Shown: positions 26,628 through 37,325, counted from the first letter of the stretch. The stretch: 64,000 nucleotides of DNA from Bog-159 sp963756605 (GCA_963756605.1 CAVWOT010000009.1:558001-622000); one strand, 5' to 3'. The notes: generated by a model not told the origin, from the letters alone. Numbers and translations are program-made.

Positions 26628-26903
26628 ATGTTTAACTTCAGCGCCAATCACTTGTTCTTACTCTCGCGGACGGAATACGCTTCCTGCGCGGTGTTGGTCA
26701 TGCTGGACCACGACACCCGGCGTGTGTATCGCCTGTTCGACTTCACCAAACGCCTGCACCTCACGCCCGGCCATGCCTACTGCGTGGCAGGCAAGATCAA
26801 CAGCGTGAACACACTCTACCTGGTGATCGAATCGGTCAAGCTGGACACCAAACACGAGCGGCGTTCCACAGATCCTGTCCCTGCGGAAGGCGCGGGAGGG
26901 TAG
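26628..26903 (+). CDS. IS21 small downstream protein
   Basis: A 91-residue protein within the element after istB: MFNFSANHLFLLSRTEYASC, VLVMLDHDTRRVYRLFDFTK and NTLYLVIESVKLDTKHER. It looks like a compact beta-rich fold, but I do not recognise a family. It lies wholly between istB and the right end, so it is cargo or an accessory gene. ATG 26628 is preferred; the frame is open 13 codons further upstream. Confidence 0.5.
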   Translation: MFNFSANHLFLLSRTEYASCAVLVMLDHDTRRVYRLFDFTKRLHLTPGHAYCVAGKINSVNTLYLVIESVKLDTKHERRSTDPVPAEGAGG

Positions 26904-27064
26904 CCACCTTGTAGCGCTGCCCCTGTCTTCCTGAACCGCATTCATCGCCGGCGTTTCCCTGCTGACGACTGCGCCGGCGTGTCTGCCGACAACGAAACCG
27001 GCAGCCGGTGCGGGCGTTTTTCCGGCGCTAATGCGGTCGCTTCCAACCGGCGCTAACATGGCTG

Positions 27065-28983
27065 CAATCGTTGCGGCCGTGATCCGATTCGTAGCCGGTC
27101 TGCCCTATCCCATCGATGGGGTGCAGGCCTCCCGTATTCACAACGTACCTACGTATGCCTTTTATGGACTTACCAGCCTGCTGGCGGCTGTGGCATTTAT
27201 CAGGCATGGCCGCCAACAACGGCTCGCTGGTTCTCTAGTGACTGCCGGAGCATGGGCCTTGTACGGCTTGTTCAACCTGATCCGTGCGGGGCTGTGGTAT
27301 AAGACGACGGTCTGGGCGCTGTACGGAGCTGAGAACAACCCGGCACTATTGCAATTCTCGCTACTCACCTTTATCACAAACTTGACGGTCTGGATCATCA
27401 TGAGTATCGGAGTGGGTCTGCTGCTGACGGAGAGCGCCGAACGGAGCGAGCGTCGCACGCGGGGTGCCTTAAGGGAACTGCAGCAAGCGCAAACCGAGCG
27501 TGGCCGCCTGGCTCAATTGGTGGAGCAAAGCCAGGATGCGATTTTAGTGGTTGCCGAAGGACGGTTGCGCTACCTGAACACTGCTGCCGCGCATATTCTG
27601 GGCTACGCCGCAGACGAAATCCCATCGTTGTTCATGAAACCTCTAGAAGAAGTATGTGGCATTGTCGCGCAGGATCCAATGCGCGCGCTGATGAACGGTA
27701 CGCTCGCCTTGGTGGGCGCATGGGAGGGACAATCCGAGTGGTGCCATCGCCTCACCGGCGAGCGGATTCCCATGTTGGTGGGCGCCGTGGCGATGGACGC
27801 GCGCGAGGGCGAGCCTTCCTGCACTGGGCTGATCGGACGGGATCTGCGAGAGCGCCTGCGCCTGGAAGAAGATCTGCGCCAGGCGCAACGGCAGGAGGCC
27901 CTGGGACGCCTGGCCGCCGGCATCGCCCACGACTTCAATAACCTGCTGACGGTCATAATGGGATACGCGTCGTTGGCGCTCGAGGACCGCTTGGATGAGC
28001 GGCTTCGGCAGAGCATCGGCGAGATCCTGACCGCCGCGCGGCGTGCCGCAGCGATCACGGACCGGCTGCGCGCGTTCGGGAGACGGGAAACGCTCCGCCC
28101 CCTCACCTTCGAGCTGAACACGCTGGTCAACTCCATGCGCGGCTCGCTGGATAAGCTCGTGGAAGGGGACGTGGCGTTGCTATATGATCTTTGCGAGACC
28201 CCGCTGCCGGTACGGGCCGATGCGGCCCAGATCGAACAGGTGTTGATGAATCTGATACTGAACGCGCGGCAGGCCATCGAGGGGTGGGGACGAATTATAG
28301 TCCGCACCGGCACCGCGCGCGAGTTCGTGCAGATCCAGGTCGAAGACACCGGCTCCGGCATCGAGCCCGAGGTGCTGGAACATATTTTCGATCCCTACTA
28401 CACGACCCGATCAGCCGGGAGCGGATTGGGTCTCTCGATGGCCTATGGCATCGTGCGCCAGAGCGACGGGCAGATCCACGTCGATAGCCACCCGGGGCGC
28501 GGCAGCATCTTCACCGTTTTGCTGCCGATGGGCGGTACGGAACCAAGCGCTGGCGAAGCGGTCGTCTGTGCCAGCTCCGCGGCAACTCAAGGAAACGAGT
28601 TGGTGATGGTGGTGGACGATCGTGCGGACGTGGCCGCCTTAGTCACGAGCTGTCTGACACACTACGGCTATCGCGTACTGAGTTATACAGACTCTGATTC
28701 CGCACTAAATGGCGTACGAGACGGGCGCGCTGCACCGAAGTTAGTGATCCGCGATCTGATGATGCCCGGCATGACGCTAAGAGCCTTTGCCGATCGTCTG
28801 CACGAGATACATCCTGGACTACCGATAGTGTGTATGTCGGGTCTACCGGAAGCCTCGGTGACCGCGATGATCGAGGGAATTGGTGCATATTTCATTGCCA
28901 AGCCGTTCGCGCCCGAACAGCTAGCAGCGTTGGTCCGGCGGGTGCTGGATGCCGCGGCAATACTTACACGCGACTGGAAATGA
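27065..28983 (+). pseudogene. Hybrid histidine kinase, 3' part
   Basis: Continues the gene broken at 23520. Domains in order: remaining membrane helices (AFYGLTSLLAAVAFIRHG, NLTVWIIMSIGVGLLL); coiled linker; PAS (LVEQSQDAILVVAEGRLRYL); HisKA H-box GIAHDFNNLLTVIMGYASLA with the phospho-His; N-box LMNLILNARQAIE; G1 VEDTGSGIEPE; F-box/G2 DPYYTTRSAGSGLGLSMAYG; and a C-terminal receiver with DD at VMVVDDRADV, Asp in LVIRDLMMPGM and Lys in FIAKPF. All catalytic residues are present. A frame starting at ATG 27031 inside the IS end could express this part without the first helices. Confidence 0.88.
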
Positions 28984-29313
28984 CCGGGCGCCGTCCGGCA
29001 CGGGCTGGTAAGAATAACGGTCCACTTCCGCATGGTCGGCGGTCAAAGCAATGGCCCGGCAGCGATTCGAAGAAGTTCACTCGCGAACGCAAGGATCCAA
29101 CGTGGACTCCTGGTAGCGCGGCTACTTTCAAATGGGGCTGGGCGAGCGGATCCGGGTGGCGCACCATACGGCGCAATCGCAAGACGCTGATTCCTGAACG
29201 CCAGGCGACCAGGGGGCCACATTTCCCTGGACGTTTCGCCAGAAATCCGGCTCGCTTCAAGCCCGGCACGCCAACCGGAAATCCCGAACACGCTAGCCGC
29301 CTTCTTATCCCAA
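28984..29313 (+). other. Intergenic region with a possible HTH relic
   Basis: No intact gene. Plus-strand pieces MGLGERIRVAHHTAQSQDA (near 29131) and GHISLDVSPEIRLAS (near 29216, another frame) resemble the two helices of an XRE-type helix-turn-helix regulator. At least one stop and one frameshift separate them. The resemblance is weak. Confidence 0.3.
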
Positions 29314-31958
29314 TCAGCCTTCATCGCGAAGTACTGTCATTGGATCCACGCGGGCCGCCCGGCTCGCCGGAATCCAGGCCGCCAGTATGCCGACAAGAGT
29401 CATCAGGACGCAGGCAACGCCGAGTGCTACCGGATCTAACGCGGACACCTGGAACAAGAGACTCTTCAGGAGCCTCGTCAGCGCAAAGGCCCCAGCCAGT
29501 CCGCCGGCAAGCCCCACAATGAGCATCGAGAAGGCGTTGCGAAAAATGTGCGATAGCACGTCGCCCGAACATGCGCCTAACGCCATGCGGATGCCAATCT
29601 CGCGGCGCTGCTGCGTGACCGCATGCGCCAGAACACCGTAAAGTCCCAGTGCGGCCATCAGTGCGGCGACGCCGGCGAAGGCTCCCAACACCCAGGTGGG
29701 CTGCCTCGCCCAAAGGATGCTCTGCTCCTTGACCTGTTCCATGGTCATCACGTCCCCCAGAGGCAGGTTGGGATCGATCTGCCGCACCGCTTCCCGAATG
29801 CCGGGCATGGCCGCCGCCGGCTCGCTCCGGGTGCGAACCACCAGTTTGATGTCCTGCCGCGGGGCTTGGGCTAAAGGCACATAAGCGACCATCTCTGGCA
29901 AGGCGTTCAATCCGGCGGTGCGCTCGCTCCGGATCACCCCCACGATCTGCAGTTTCACCAGGGACTCCGGGATTGGACCGTAGCCTGGCACATCGATACC
30001 AACGGTCCGCCCAACGGGATTCGCCATTCCGAATCTGCCCGATAAATACCGGGCCACTTCCTGATTGATGACCACAACTGGCGGAGCGCCCGCGCGATCC
30101 CGATCCTCAATTCCGCGCCCGGACTCCAGGGGAATTTGCAGGGTGCCAAAATACCGGGGATCGACAAGCTTCAAGCGAACCAGCAAAAACTCCTTCACTC
30201 CGGGCAAGGTCATATATTCGCCCCATTGCACACCTTCGAGAGGCAAGCCCTGCGAAACGGACGCCTGCTCGACTCCGGGCACGGCTTGGAGCCGTTCGAC
30301 CACGGCTTCATAGAATCTGGCGGCGCTGTCCGGAGACGGGTATGCCGCCGATGGAAGATCCGTCGACATGGTAATGACGTGGTCGATTCGTACACCGGCA
30401 TCGACTTGCTGAAGTTTTGCCAGGCTCTTGAACAGGAGCGCCGCGCCGCAGATCAGCACAACGGAAGCCGCAACTTCAGCGATGACGATTGTGCGGCGCA
30501 CTGAGGCGCTCGAACCGGACGATCCACGCGCCGCCTGATTCAATGCGTTGGACAGCGTGCCGAACGAAGTCCGCAAGGCAGGAAGCAGACCCGTGAGTAT
30601 CAAAACCGCCATCACGGCCGCCGCGGCAAAGCCAAGTACGCGCAGATCCATGCTGGAACCGGCGCTGAGATCGGCCGTAAACGGCAGCGATGCCGCCACC
30701 AGTGGGGCCGCGGCATGCAGCAGCAGGTAGGCCACCGCAATACCCGCCATGCCTCCGAGAAGACACAGGACCAGGCTCTCCGTGAGCAACTGCGCGATCA
30801 AACGGCCGCGGCCGGCCCCCAAAGCGGCTCTGAGCGCCCATCTCCTTCCGGCGGGTTGCTCCTTTGGCCAGCGCCAGGTTCGCTACGTTCGCGCAGGCGA
30901 TGAGCAACACCATCAGAACCGCTCCAAATGCCAGGTAGATCGAGCGGCGCAGGGTATCCCCAACCAGCATCTGCGCGAAAGGATCCACCGCGAAGCCCCA
31001 GTCCTTCTGGATAAATGACCTCTTTGAGACTGGCTCTCAATGCGGTCATCTTGGCTCGCGCCTGCTCGAGGCTCACGCCGGCGCGCAGACGCCCAATGGG
31101 GTTCAGCCAATGCTGACCGCGATTCAGTTGATCCGGTGCGAAGATCAGCGGCTTCCAGTACACCGCTTCGTCGCGATCGAAACTGCCCGCGGGCAGAACC
31201 CCGATGATCCTGTGCGGCTCACCGTCGAGCACCAAATCGCGTTTCAGAACGTTGGGATCGCTCGCGAATTGCGTTCGCCAGAATGCGTGGCTCAGCACCA
31301 CCACCGGCGCCGCTCCCGGCTGATCTTCTCCCCGTGCGAACGTCCGCCCGATTTGAGGCTTTACGCCGAACACCTGAAAGTAATCGGCCGACACCAGCTT
31401 GCCCGAAACGCGCGCTGGATAGCCGTCAGTCGCCACCGCGGCTCTGGTAGGGCACTCGACCGACAACGCCTCGAAGATATCGCCCTGCCGCTTCCAGTCC
31501 AAAAAGGTAAGTGTGGTGGTGCCGTTGCGTCCCCCCGGAGGGGCTTCCCACACCCTTACCATGCGCTCCGGCTCGGGGAAGGGAAGCGGCTTCAACAGGA
31601 CCGCGTCAACGATATTGAACATAGCCGAGTTGGCGCCGATGCCGAGAGCCAGCAATCCGATGGTAACCGCGGCGAAACCCGGATCCCGCGCCAGCGAAGC
31701 CATCCCGTGCCGGAAGTCTCTCAGGAGGTTCTCCATCCACCGGACGCTGCGGTGATCGCGATGATCTTCCTTCATCTGTGCCACTCCTCCGAAATTGCGC
31801 CGGGCCGCCTGACGCGCTTCTCCCGGTGTCAGCCCCGCGGCGATGGCATCGCGCTCGGCTAACTCCAGGTGCGCGAGGACCTCGTTTTCCAACTCCCGAT
31901 CGAGTTTCCGTCTCCGAAACAGCGCCAGCAGACGAGCTATTGCCGAGCGCAGTTTCAC
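29314..31958 (-). pseudogene. MacB-like ABC permease (ADOP family), two frameshifts
   Basis: An inner-membrane permease of the acidobacterial duplicated FtsX/MacB type, about 880 residues when joined. The cytoplasmic N-terminal helices (LDRELENEVLAHLELAERDA, AARRNFGGVAQMKEDHRD) are typical of these proteins. Then come DFRHGMASLARDPGFAAVTI, LALGIGANSAMFNIVDAVLL, and two FtsX domains (AVLMVLLIACANVANLALA; REIGIRMALGACSGDVLSHI). Frames change near 31010 and near 30840. At 30840 removing one G restores KEMALRAALGAGRG. GTG 31958 overlaps the PadR stop. No ATPase gene is adjacent, as is common for this family. Confidence 0.82.
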
Positions 31959-32293
31959 GACTCAGCCTCCAGGAACCGGGCCACCAGGGCAGTCGCCCTT
32001 TCCCAGTTTGCAACTTCGATGCGGAGTTGCTTCAACCCTGCCCTGGTCAGCGAATAGAACTTCACCTTCCGTTTTGTCTCCGAGATTCCCCATTGGGCGC
32101 GAATCCAGCCCTGTTGTTCCAGACGTATGAGGGCGGGATAAATCGACCCCTGGTTCAATCGCAAAAGGTTCTCGGCAACTTGTTCAATTCTCCTGGCGAT
32201 GCGATAGCCGTGCATCGACCCCGTCGTATCCAGCGTTTTCAGGATCAGGAGATCCAGTGTTCCGTAAGGGACATCGGTCTTGTCTTCGGACAT
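31955..32293 (-). CDS. PadR-family transcriptional regulator
   Basis: A 112-residue winged-helix repressor of the short PadR type. Motifs: GTLDLLILKTLDTTGSMHGY, then IARRIEQVAENLLRLNQGSI and YPALIRLEQQGWIRAQWG, and the tail KFYSLTRAGLKQL. It probably represses its own operon with the ABC permease that overlaps it (GTGA). Start ATG 32293 (MSEDKTD) is used. ATG 32308 is in frame, and both lie within a perfect dyad that could be the operator. Confidence 0.88.
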   Translation of the reverse strand: MSEDKTDVPYGTLDLLILKTLDTTGSMHGYRIARRIEQVAENLLRLNQGSIYPALIRLEQQGWIRAQWGISETKRKVKFYSLTRAGLKQLRIEVANWERATALVARFLEAES

Positions 32294-32343
32294 GTTGGCT
32301 GCCAACATCTATATACTACATCGACCTACCGGTAGGCTGTCAA
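32292..32343 (-). promoter_or_regulatory. PadR promoter with two perfect dyads
   Basis: ATGTTGGC-T-GCCAACAT (32292-32308) is a perfect 17-base inverted repeat with the ATGT...ACAT ends typical of PadR sites. CCTACCGGTAGG (32325-32336) is a second perfect dyad. It sits between a -35 TTGACA (32343-32338) and a -10-like TAGTAT (32318-32313), spacer 19. Repressor bound here would block the polymerase. Confidence 0.65.
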
Positions 32344-32662
32344 CATCTACGCGGGCGATGGCTGCTTGAAATCCTCTCCGCACAAGTGCGCGGGTTGGGG
32401 ATTTCCAGATCCGCGCGTATAACCGGCGTTTCCGGCTGATGCCATCCGACCGGAAGACTGGCCCACAGATGCGGACTTCGCGTTCCTGTGGCTCGCGCCT
32501 TTCCTGTCAGTGTGGCGAACTCATGAGGCATCGGGACGGATGTTCCCAAAATGGAACTGATTGCGGGTAATTGTCTTCGCCGAAAACAGCAGGCGTATCG
32601 CCAGCCGGAATGCTTACGCGGAGGCGGTTAATCGCTTTGGTCGTTCTGTGCGTCGCCTTTTG

Positions 32663-32708
32663 GACTAGCAGACAGTCTAGTAGACAAGCGACGAAACTTC
32701 TAGTAGAA
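32663..32708 (+). promoter_or_regulatory. Tandem CTAG-centred operator dyads before the second padR
   Basis: Three 11-base dyads occur in a row: GACTAGCAGAC (32663-32673, imperfect), GTCTAGTAGAC (32675-32685, perfect about a central G) and TTCTAGTAGAA (32698-32708, perfect). They precede the PadR start by 15 bases and differ from the dyads of the first padR, so the two regulators probably do not cross-talk. Confidence 0.65.
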
Positions 32709-32723
32709 TGTCTTCTAGGCAAG

Positions 32724-33086
32724 ATGGCCCACAATAACCCTGGCGAAAAGCGTATCGAGTTGCTCCAGGGCACGCTCGACATGCTGATTTTGCGGACTCT
32801 CCAGTGGGGACCGCAGCATGGGCACGGTGTCGGCCAGGCGATCCGGCGAAGTTCCGCGGACTTGCTGCAAATCGAACGCGGGTCCTTGTATCCCGCGCTG
32901 CATCGCCTGGAAGCGCGAGGTCTGATCGCGTCGGAATGGAAGGCTTCCGATCTAAACCGGCGGGCGAAATACTACCGGCTCACCGCGGCGGGTAAAAAGC
33001 AATTGGCGGCTGAGCAGTCGAAGTGGAAGCTTCTGGTCAGAACGATCGCGCGCGTGATGCGTCCGGGCATGAGGCAAGAGCAATGA
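32724..33086 (+). CDS. PadR-family transcriptional regulator
   Basis: A 120-residue PadR-type repressor: MAHNNPGEKRIELLQGTLDM, LILRTLQWGPQHGHGVGQAI, LLQIERGSLYPALHRLEARG and KYYRLTAAGKKQLAAEQSKW. It is a paralog of the regulator at 31955-32293 on the other strand. The permease start at 33083 overlaps its end (ATGATG/TGA), so the two form a unit. Start ATG 32724 begins the conserved part. Confidence 0.88.
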   Translation: MAHNNPGEKRIELLQGTLDMLILRTLQWGPQHGHGVGQAIRRSSADLLQIERGSLYPALHRLEARGLIASEWKASDLNRRAKYYRLTAAGKKQLAAEQSKWKLLVRTIARVMRPGMRQEQ

Positions 33087-35615
33087 TGCGGTGGGACTTT
33101 TGGCGACGGAAACGACGTGAGACCGATCTCGACGATGAGATCGCCTACGATCTTGCGTTGGACACCGAGGAGCGAATGCGCGCCGGCGTCACGCGCCTGG
33201 AAGCCGAACGGGCCAGCCGCCGCGATTTTGGGAATGTGCCGCTACTAAAGGAGGGGATTCGCGAAATGTGGGGTTGGACATCGCTCGAACGGCTGGCGCA
33301 GGATCTTCGATATGGATGGCGCACCTTGCGCAATAACCCACTGTTCACCACGATGGCAGTGCTGTCGCTTGCGTTGGGTATCGGCGCGAATACGGCCATT
33401 TTCAGCTTCATGGATGCGATTCTAATGCGCGCGCTGCCGGTACGGCGTCCCGGAGATCTGGTCATCCTGAACTGGCATACCAAGGGCCTCCCTGGTGTGG
33501 TACACGGCATGAGCGGGAGTTGGTATGACGATCCCCATACGGGATGGAACTGCGGCGACTATCCTTTCCCTGCGTACGAGCTTTTGCGCGCGAACAACAG
33601 TGTCCTATCCAGCATGTTTGGATTCGCCGATGCGGGCCGGCTGAATCTGAGTGTTTCAGGACAGACCGACCTCGTGGATGGCCAGTTGGTGTCTGGCAAC
33701 TTCTTCAGCGGCCTTGGCGTGCGCCCCGCCGCGGGACGCTTGATCGGCGACGATGACGACCGCGGCGGCGCCACGCCTGCGGTAGTGATCAGCTACAACT
33801 ACTGGCGGCGGCGTTTTGCGGGCAGCGCCGATGCAATAGGGCAGTCCATTTTCCTCAACAGGATGCCGTTCACGATCGCCGGAGTGTCCGCAGCGGAATT
33901 CATTGGAGTGGATCCTGCAGGTGCGCCGGATCTGTTCATACCGTTGCACGCTGCTCCGCTATTTGACGAGGATCCGCAAGACGATGCAAAGCAAAGGTTC
34001 CTCGACAAGAACTTCTATTGGGTCGAAATCATGGGCCGGTTGCGGCCGGGCACAAGTCTCGGGCAGGCTCAGACCGATCTCGCCGCGCGGTTTCAGCGCT
34101 ATGTCAACAGCACGGCTTCCACCGGGGAGGAGAAAGTCGATCTACCTGCGCTGGTGCTCGCGGGCGGAGGCTCCGGCATCGATTCCCTGCGCCGCGAATA
34201 TTCCAAACCGCTATACGTGCTCATGGCCATGGTCGGTCTGATTCTGGCCATCGCGTGCGCCAATATCGCCAACCTTCTGCTCGCGCGCGCGGCGGCACGC
34301 CGACGTGAGATTGCGGTACGCCTGAGTCTCGGGGCCGGGCGCCTGCGTGTTATTCGCCAACTGCTGACGGAAAGCGTGCTGCTGGCCTTGATCGGAGGAA
34401 TGCTGGGAGTCTCGGTCGCGGCGCTGGGGATCCGCTTCCTCATTTGGCTGCTGGCAAATGGGCGCGATGGGTTTGCGCTGCACACGAATCTCAGTTGGCA
34501 GGTGTTGGCGTTTACGTTCGCTCTCGCTCTGACTACCGGAATTCTCTTCGGCTTGGTTCCGGCCATACAGGCAACCACGATGGATATCACGCCTGCCTTG
34601 AAGCAGATCAGGGCGAGCGCGCCGCGGAGCCGGCTCCGTCTGAACAGGATGCTCGCGGTCTATCAGATCGCCATCTCGCTGCTATTGACTATCGCGGCCG
34701 TCCTCTTCGTTCGCACACTGTCCAGCCTGCATTCGATCAAACTTGGCTTTGATCGCGAAAACGTGCTGCTGTTCCGCTTGAATGCCAAGCAGGCCGGATA
34801 CAGCGATCGAGCGCTTGAACGCTTCTATACGGATCTATGGGCTCGTTTCCGAACCCTTCCGGGGGTGCTGGATGTCAGTCTTTCCGATTTTGCGCTGGTC
34901 TCCGGCGCGGTCAGTCAAACCGGGGTCGCGATTCCCGGCTGGTCGGCACAACACGGGCGAGAATCAAGAACCTCCGTCCTCAAAATCGGCCCGACGTTCT
35001 TTTCGACGATGCGTATTCCCATCCTGCTGGGCCGGGAGCTTCAGGAACGCGATATGACGGGGCCAGGCCACGTGGCAGTGGTCAATGAAGTTTTCGCGAA
35101 GAAGTATTTTCCGCATGAGAGTCCCACCGGCCGCCACTTCGGCTTCGGCGGAGGTGACGGAAAGTTCGCCGAGTTCGAAATCGTCGGCGTGGCCAAGGCA
35201 GCCCGGTACAACTCGCTCAGGCAGGCCATCCCACCGGTTGTTTACATTCCGTTCAGTCAGCGGGTGGATGGGGTATCTTTTGAGTTGCGCACCCATGGCG
35301 ATCCGCTGCGGCTCGTCGCCACGGTGCGCCAGATTGTACGCCAGGTCGAGCCCCGCGTGCCGGTTTCGGACATGAACACGCAATCGCGCCAGATCGATCA
35401 AACCATCAACAGGGAGCGCATTTTCGCACAACTCTGCAGTTGCTTTGCAGCGCTTGCTCTGCTCATATCGTGTATCGGACTTTACGGCATGATGGCCTAT
35501 ACCGTCGCGCGGCGCACTGCCGAAATCGGCATTCGTATGGCGTTGGGAGCCGATCGGCACCGTATCATCTGGATGGTGCTGCGCGAGATGATTTGGATTG
35601 GGGTAACGGTACTTA
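33083..35615 (+). pseudogene. MacB-like ABC permease (ADOP family), 5' part, split by ISAzo13 element
   Basis: The N-terminal helices RRKRRETDLDDEIAYDLALD and ASRRDFGNVPLLKEGIREMW are the family extension. The first FtsX-type half runs from LRYGWRTLRNNPLFTTMAVL to AMVGLILAIACANIANLLLA. The second half contains YQIAISLLLTIAAVLFVRTL and IGIRMALGADRHRIIWMVLR. Coding is uninterrupted to the insertion, after V-T-V-L. The remaining 64 codons lie at 36964-37154. A truncated product would lack the last two or three membrane helices. Confidence 0.88.
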
Positions 35616-36960
35616 GGGCTTGCTAAAGAATAATCTGTACAAATCAACGGAGATCGGTTATGTTTTATTTAAATGAGGAGCTACGGTCCACCCCGCGGTA
35701 TGGCGACGACCTCAGAGAGAACATGGCTGCGCGTCCTTGGGACCATGAATGAGTACCAAGCACGTCTTTTGGTGGCAGAGAAGGCTGCCCAGTTTGGTCG
35801 AGGTGGGATCAGTCAACTGTCGCGCTTGACGGGAATGTCGCGCGTCACGATCACCCAGGGAATGAGGGAGTTGCGGGTAGGTAAGCTGCGCAATCCGGCC
35901 GCGCGAGGAATCCGTCAGCCGGAGGCGGACGCAAGAAAGTGGAACAAGCAGATGGAGAATTGTCCCGAAAGCTGAAAGAGATCGTCGAGGAGACCACGGC
36001 TGGTGATCCTATGAGTCCGCTGACGTGGACGAGCAAGTCCACGCGGACCATCGCTGAGGAACTGACCCGTTCGGGGCACTCGATTAGCAGCGTAACTGTG
36101 GGCCGATGCCTGGAGGATCTGGGATACACGCTGCAGTCCAACGTGAAAACGCGAGAAGGGCCGCAGCATCCGAACCGCGATGCCCAGTTCCACTATCTGA
36201 ACAAGCAGGTCAAGGTTTTCCGCCGGTCGGGTGATCCCGTAATATCGGTGGACACGAAGAAGAAGGAACTCGTGGGAGCCTTTAAAAACGCGGGCCGCAG
36301 GTGGCGGCAGAAGGACAAGGCGGATGCAGTCAATGTCCACGATTTCCCGCAGTTGGGTCATGGCAAGGCCATTCCCTACGGAGCCTACGACATTGCACGT
36401 AACCGGGCGGTGGTCAACGTAGGAGTGACGCACGAAACCGCGGAGTTCGCCGTAGAGAGTATTCGGCGCTGGTGGCGACTGGATGGCAAGCGCCACTATC
36501 GCGGCGCCGGACGTTTGTTGATCTGCGCCGACAGTGGAGGCAGCAACGGTAACCGACAGCGTGCCTGGAAACTGTACCTGCAAGCCTTGAGTGACGAGAT
36601 AGGGATGGCGATCACAGTCTGTCATTACCCAACGGGGACCAGCAAATGGAACCAGATCGAACATCGTCTGTTCTCCTTCATCAGCCTGAACTGGAGAGGG
36701 AAGCCGCTGGTCAACTTTGAAACCGTTGTGAACCTGATTGGCGGGACTCGAACACAAACGGGGCTGAAGGTCAAAGCGGTCCTGGACACCAACGAGTACG
36801 AAACAGGAGTCGAGATATCAGATGAAGATATCCATCAGCTACGGCTCAAGCGGCACAAAGTACATCCGAACTGGAACTACACATTGATGCCGAGGAATTG
36901 AGGTGTCCTTCTTTCTGTCAGGGGTTCCGGCAATTGTACAGATTATTATTTAGCAGGCCC
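35616..36960 (+). mobile_element. ISAzo13-family insertion sequence, 1345 bp
   Basis: Terminal inverted repeats: left GGGCTTGCTAAAGAATAATC, continuing TGTACAAAT; right, inverted, GGGCCTGCTAAATAATAATC, continuing TGTACAATT (about 26 of 29 identical). Both ends are flanked by TTA (35613-35615; 36961-36963), a 3-bp target duplication. Removing the element and one TTA restores the permease frame, V-T-V-L-T-I-G-L-A-A-A-W. It encodes one transposase with a frameshift. Confidence 0.92.
35700..36901 (+). pseudogene. ISAzo13-family transposase, one frameshift
   Basis: The N-terminal helix-turn-helix part reads NEYQARLLVAEKAAQFGRGG and ISQLSRLTGMSRVTITQGMR up to about 35925. The frame then shifts by one base: GGRKKVEQADGELSRKL is needed, but CCGGAGGCGG is one base off. 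The catalytic part is complete: VISVDTKKKELVGAFKNAGR with the first Asp, ICADSGGSNGNRQRAW with the second, and CHYPTGTSKWNQIEHRLFSF with the Glu. It ends PNWNYTLMPRN. Either inactive, or dependent on ribosomal frameshifting. ATG 35673 is an alternative start. Confidence 0.85.
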
Positions 36961-36963
36961 TTA

Positions 36964-37154
36964 CCATTGGATTGGCAGCGGCCTGGGGCACAACCCGCTA
37001 TCTCGAGTCGTTTCTGTTTGGCCTGAAATCGAAGGACCCGCTCACAATACTGTTGGCGGCTGGAATCCTGGTCGCCGCGTTGGTTTTGGCCGGCTATCAT
37101 CCCGCGATGCGAGCGTCGCGGATCGACCCACTCACTGCATTGCGTCATGAATAG
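36964..37154 (+). pseudogene. MacB-like ABC permease, 3' remnant
   Basis: Encodes the C-terminus of the permease cut at 35615: TIGLAAAWGTTRYLESFLFG, LLAAGILVAALVLAGYHPAM and the usual family ending RASRIDPLTALRHE. With the element removed, the whole gene would have about 907 codons. Confidence 0.88.
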
Positions 37155-37325
37155 TGCACACGCAGTCAGCACAGAATTACACGCCCAAAACTCGACCGTT
37201 TCGGTTACAGCCTGCCCGACTGTCCGAGCGAATTCCTCTCAATCAACCTGTCGACCGAGTCCTCTCAGGTATCGCCGCCAGCCCCATTGATCTCGCGGCC
37301 AAATCGAGGTATTGCCAGCGGCGCC

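Larger units (their letters stand above)
23521..27058 (+). mobile_element. IS21-family insertion sequence, complete, 3538 bp
   Basis: Left end TGTCCGCGCCGG and right end CCGGCGCTAACA (inverse: TGTTAGCGCCGG) form imperfect terminal inverted repeats starting TGT. A second copy of CCGGCGCTAA lies 26 bases inside the right end, as in the multiple terminal repeats of IS21 elements. The flanks are the 6-bp direct repeat TGGCTG (23515-23520 and 27059-27064), a target duplication. Cargo: a cysteine-rich protein, istA, istB and a small downstream protein. It inserts in the membrane-sensor region of a histidine kinase. Confidence 0.93.
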
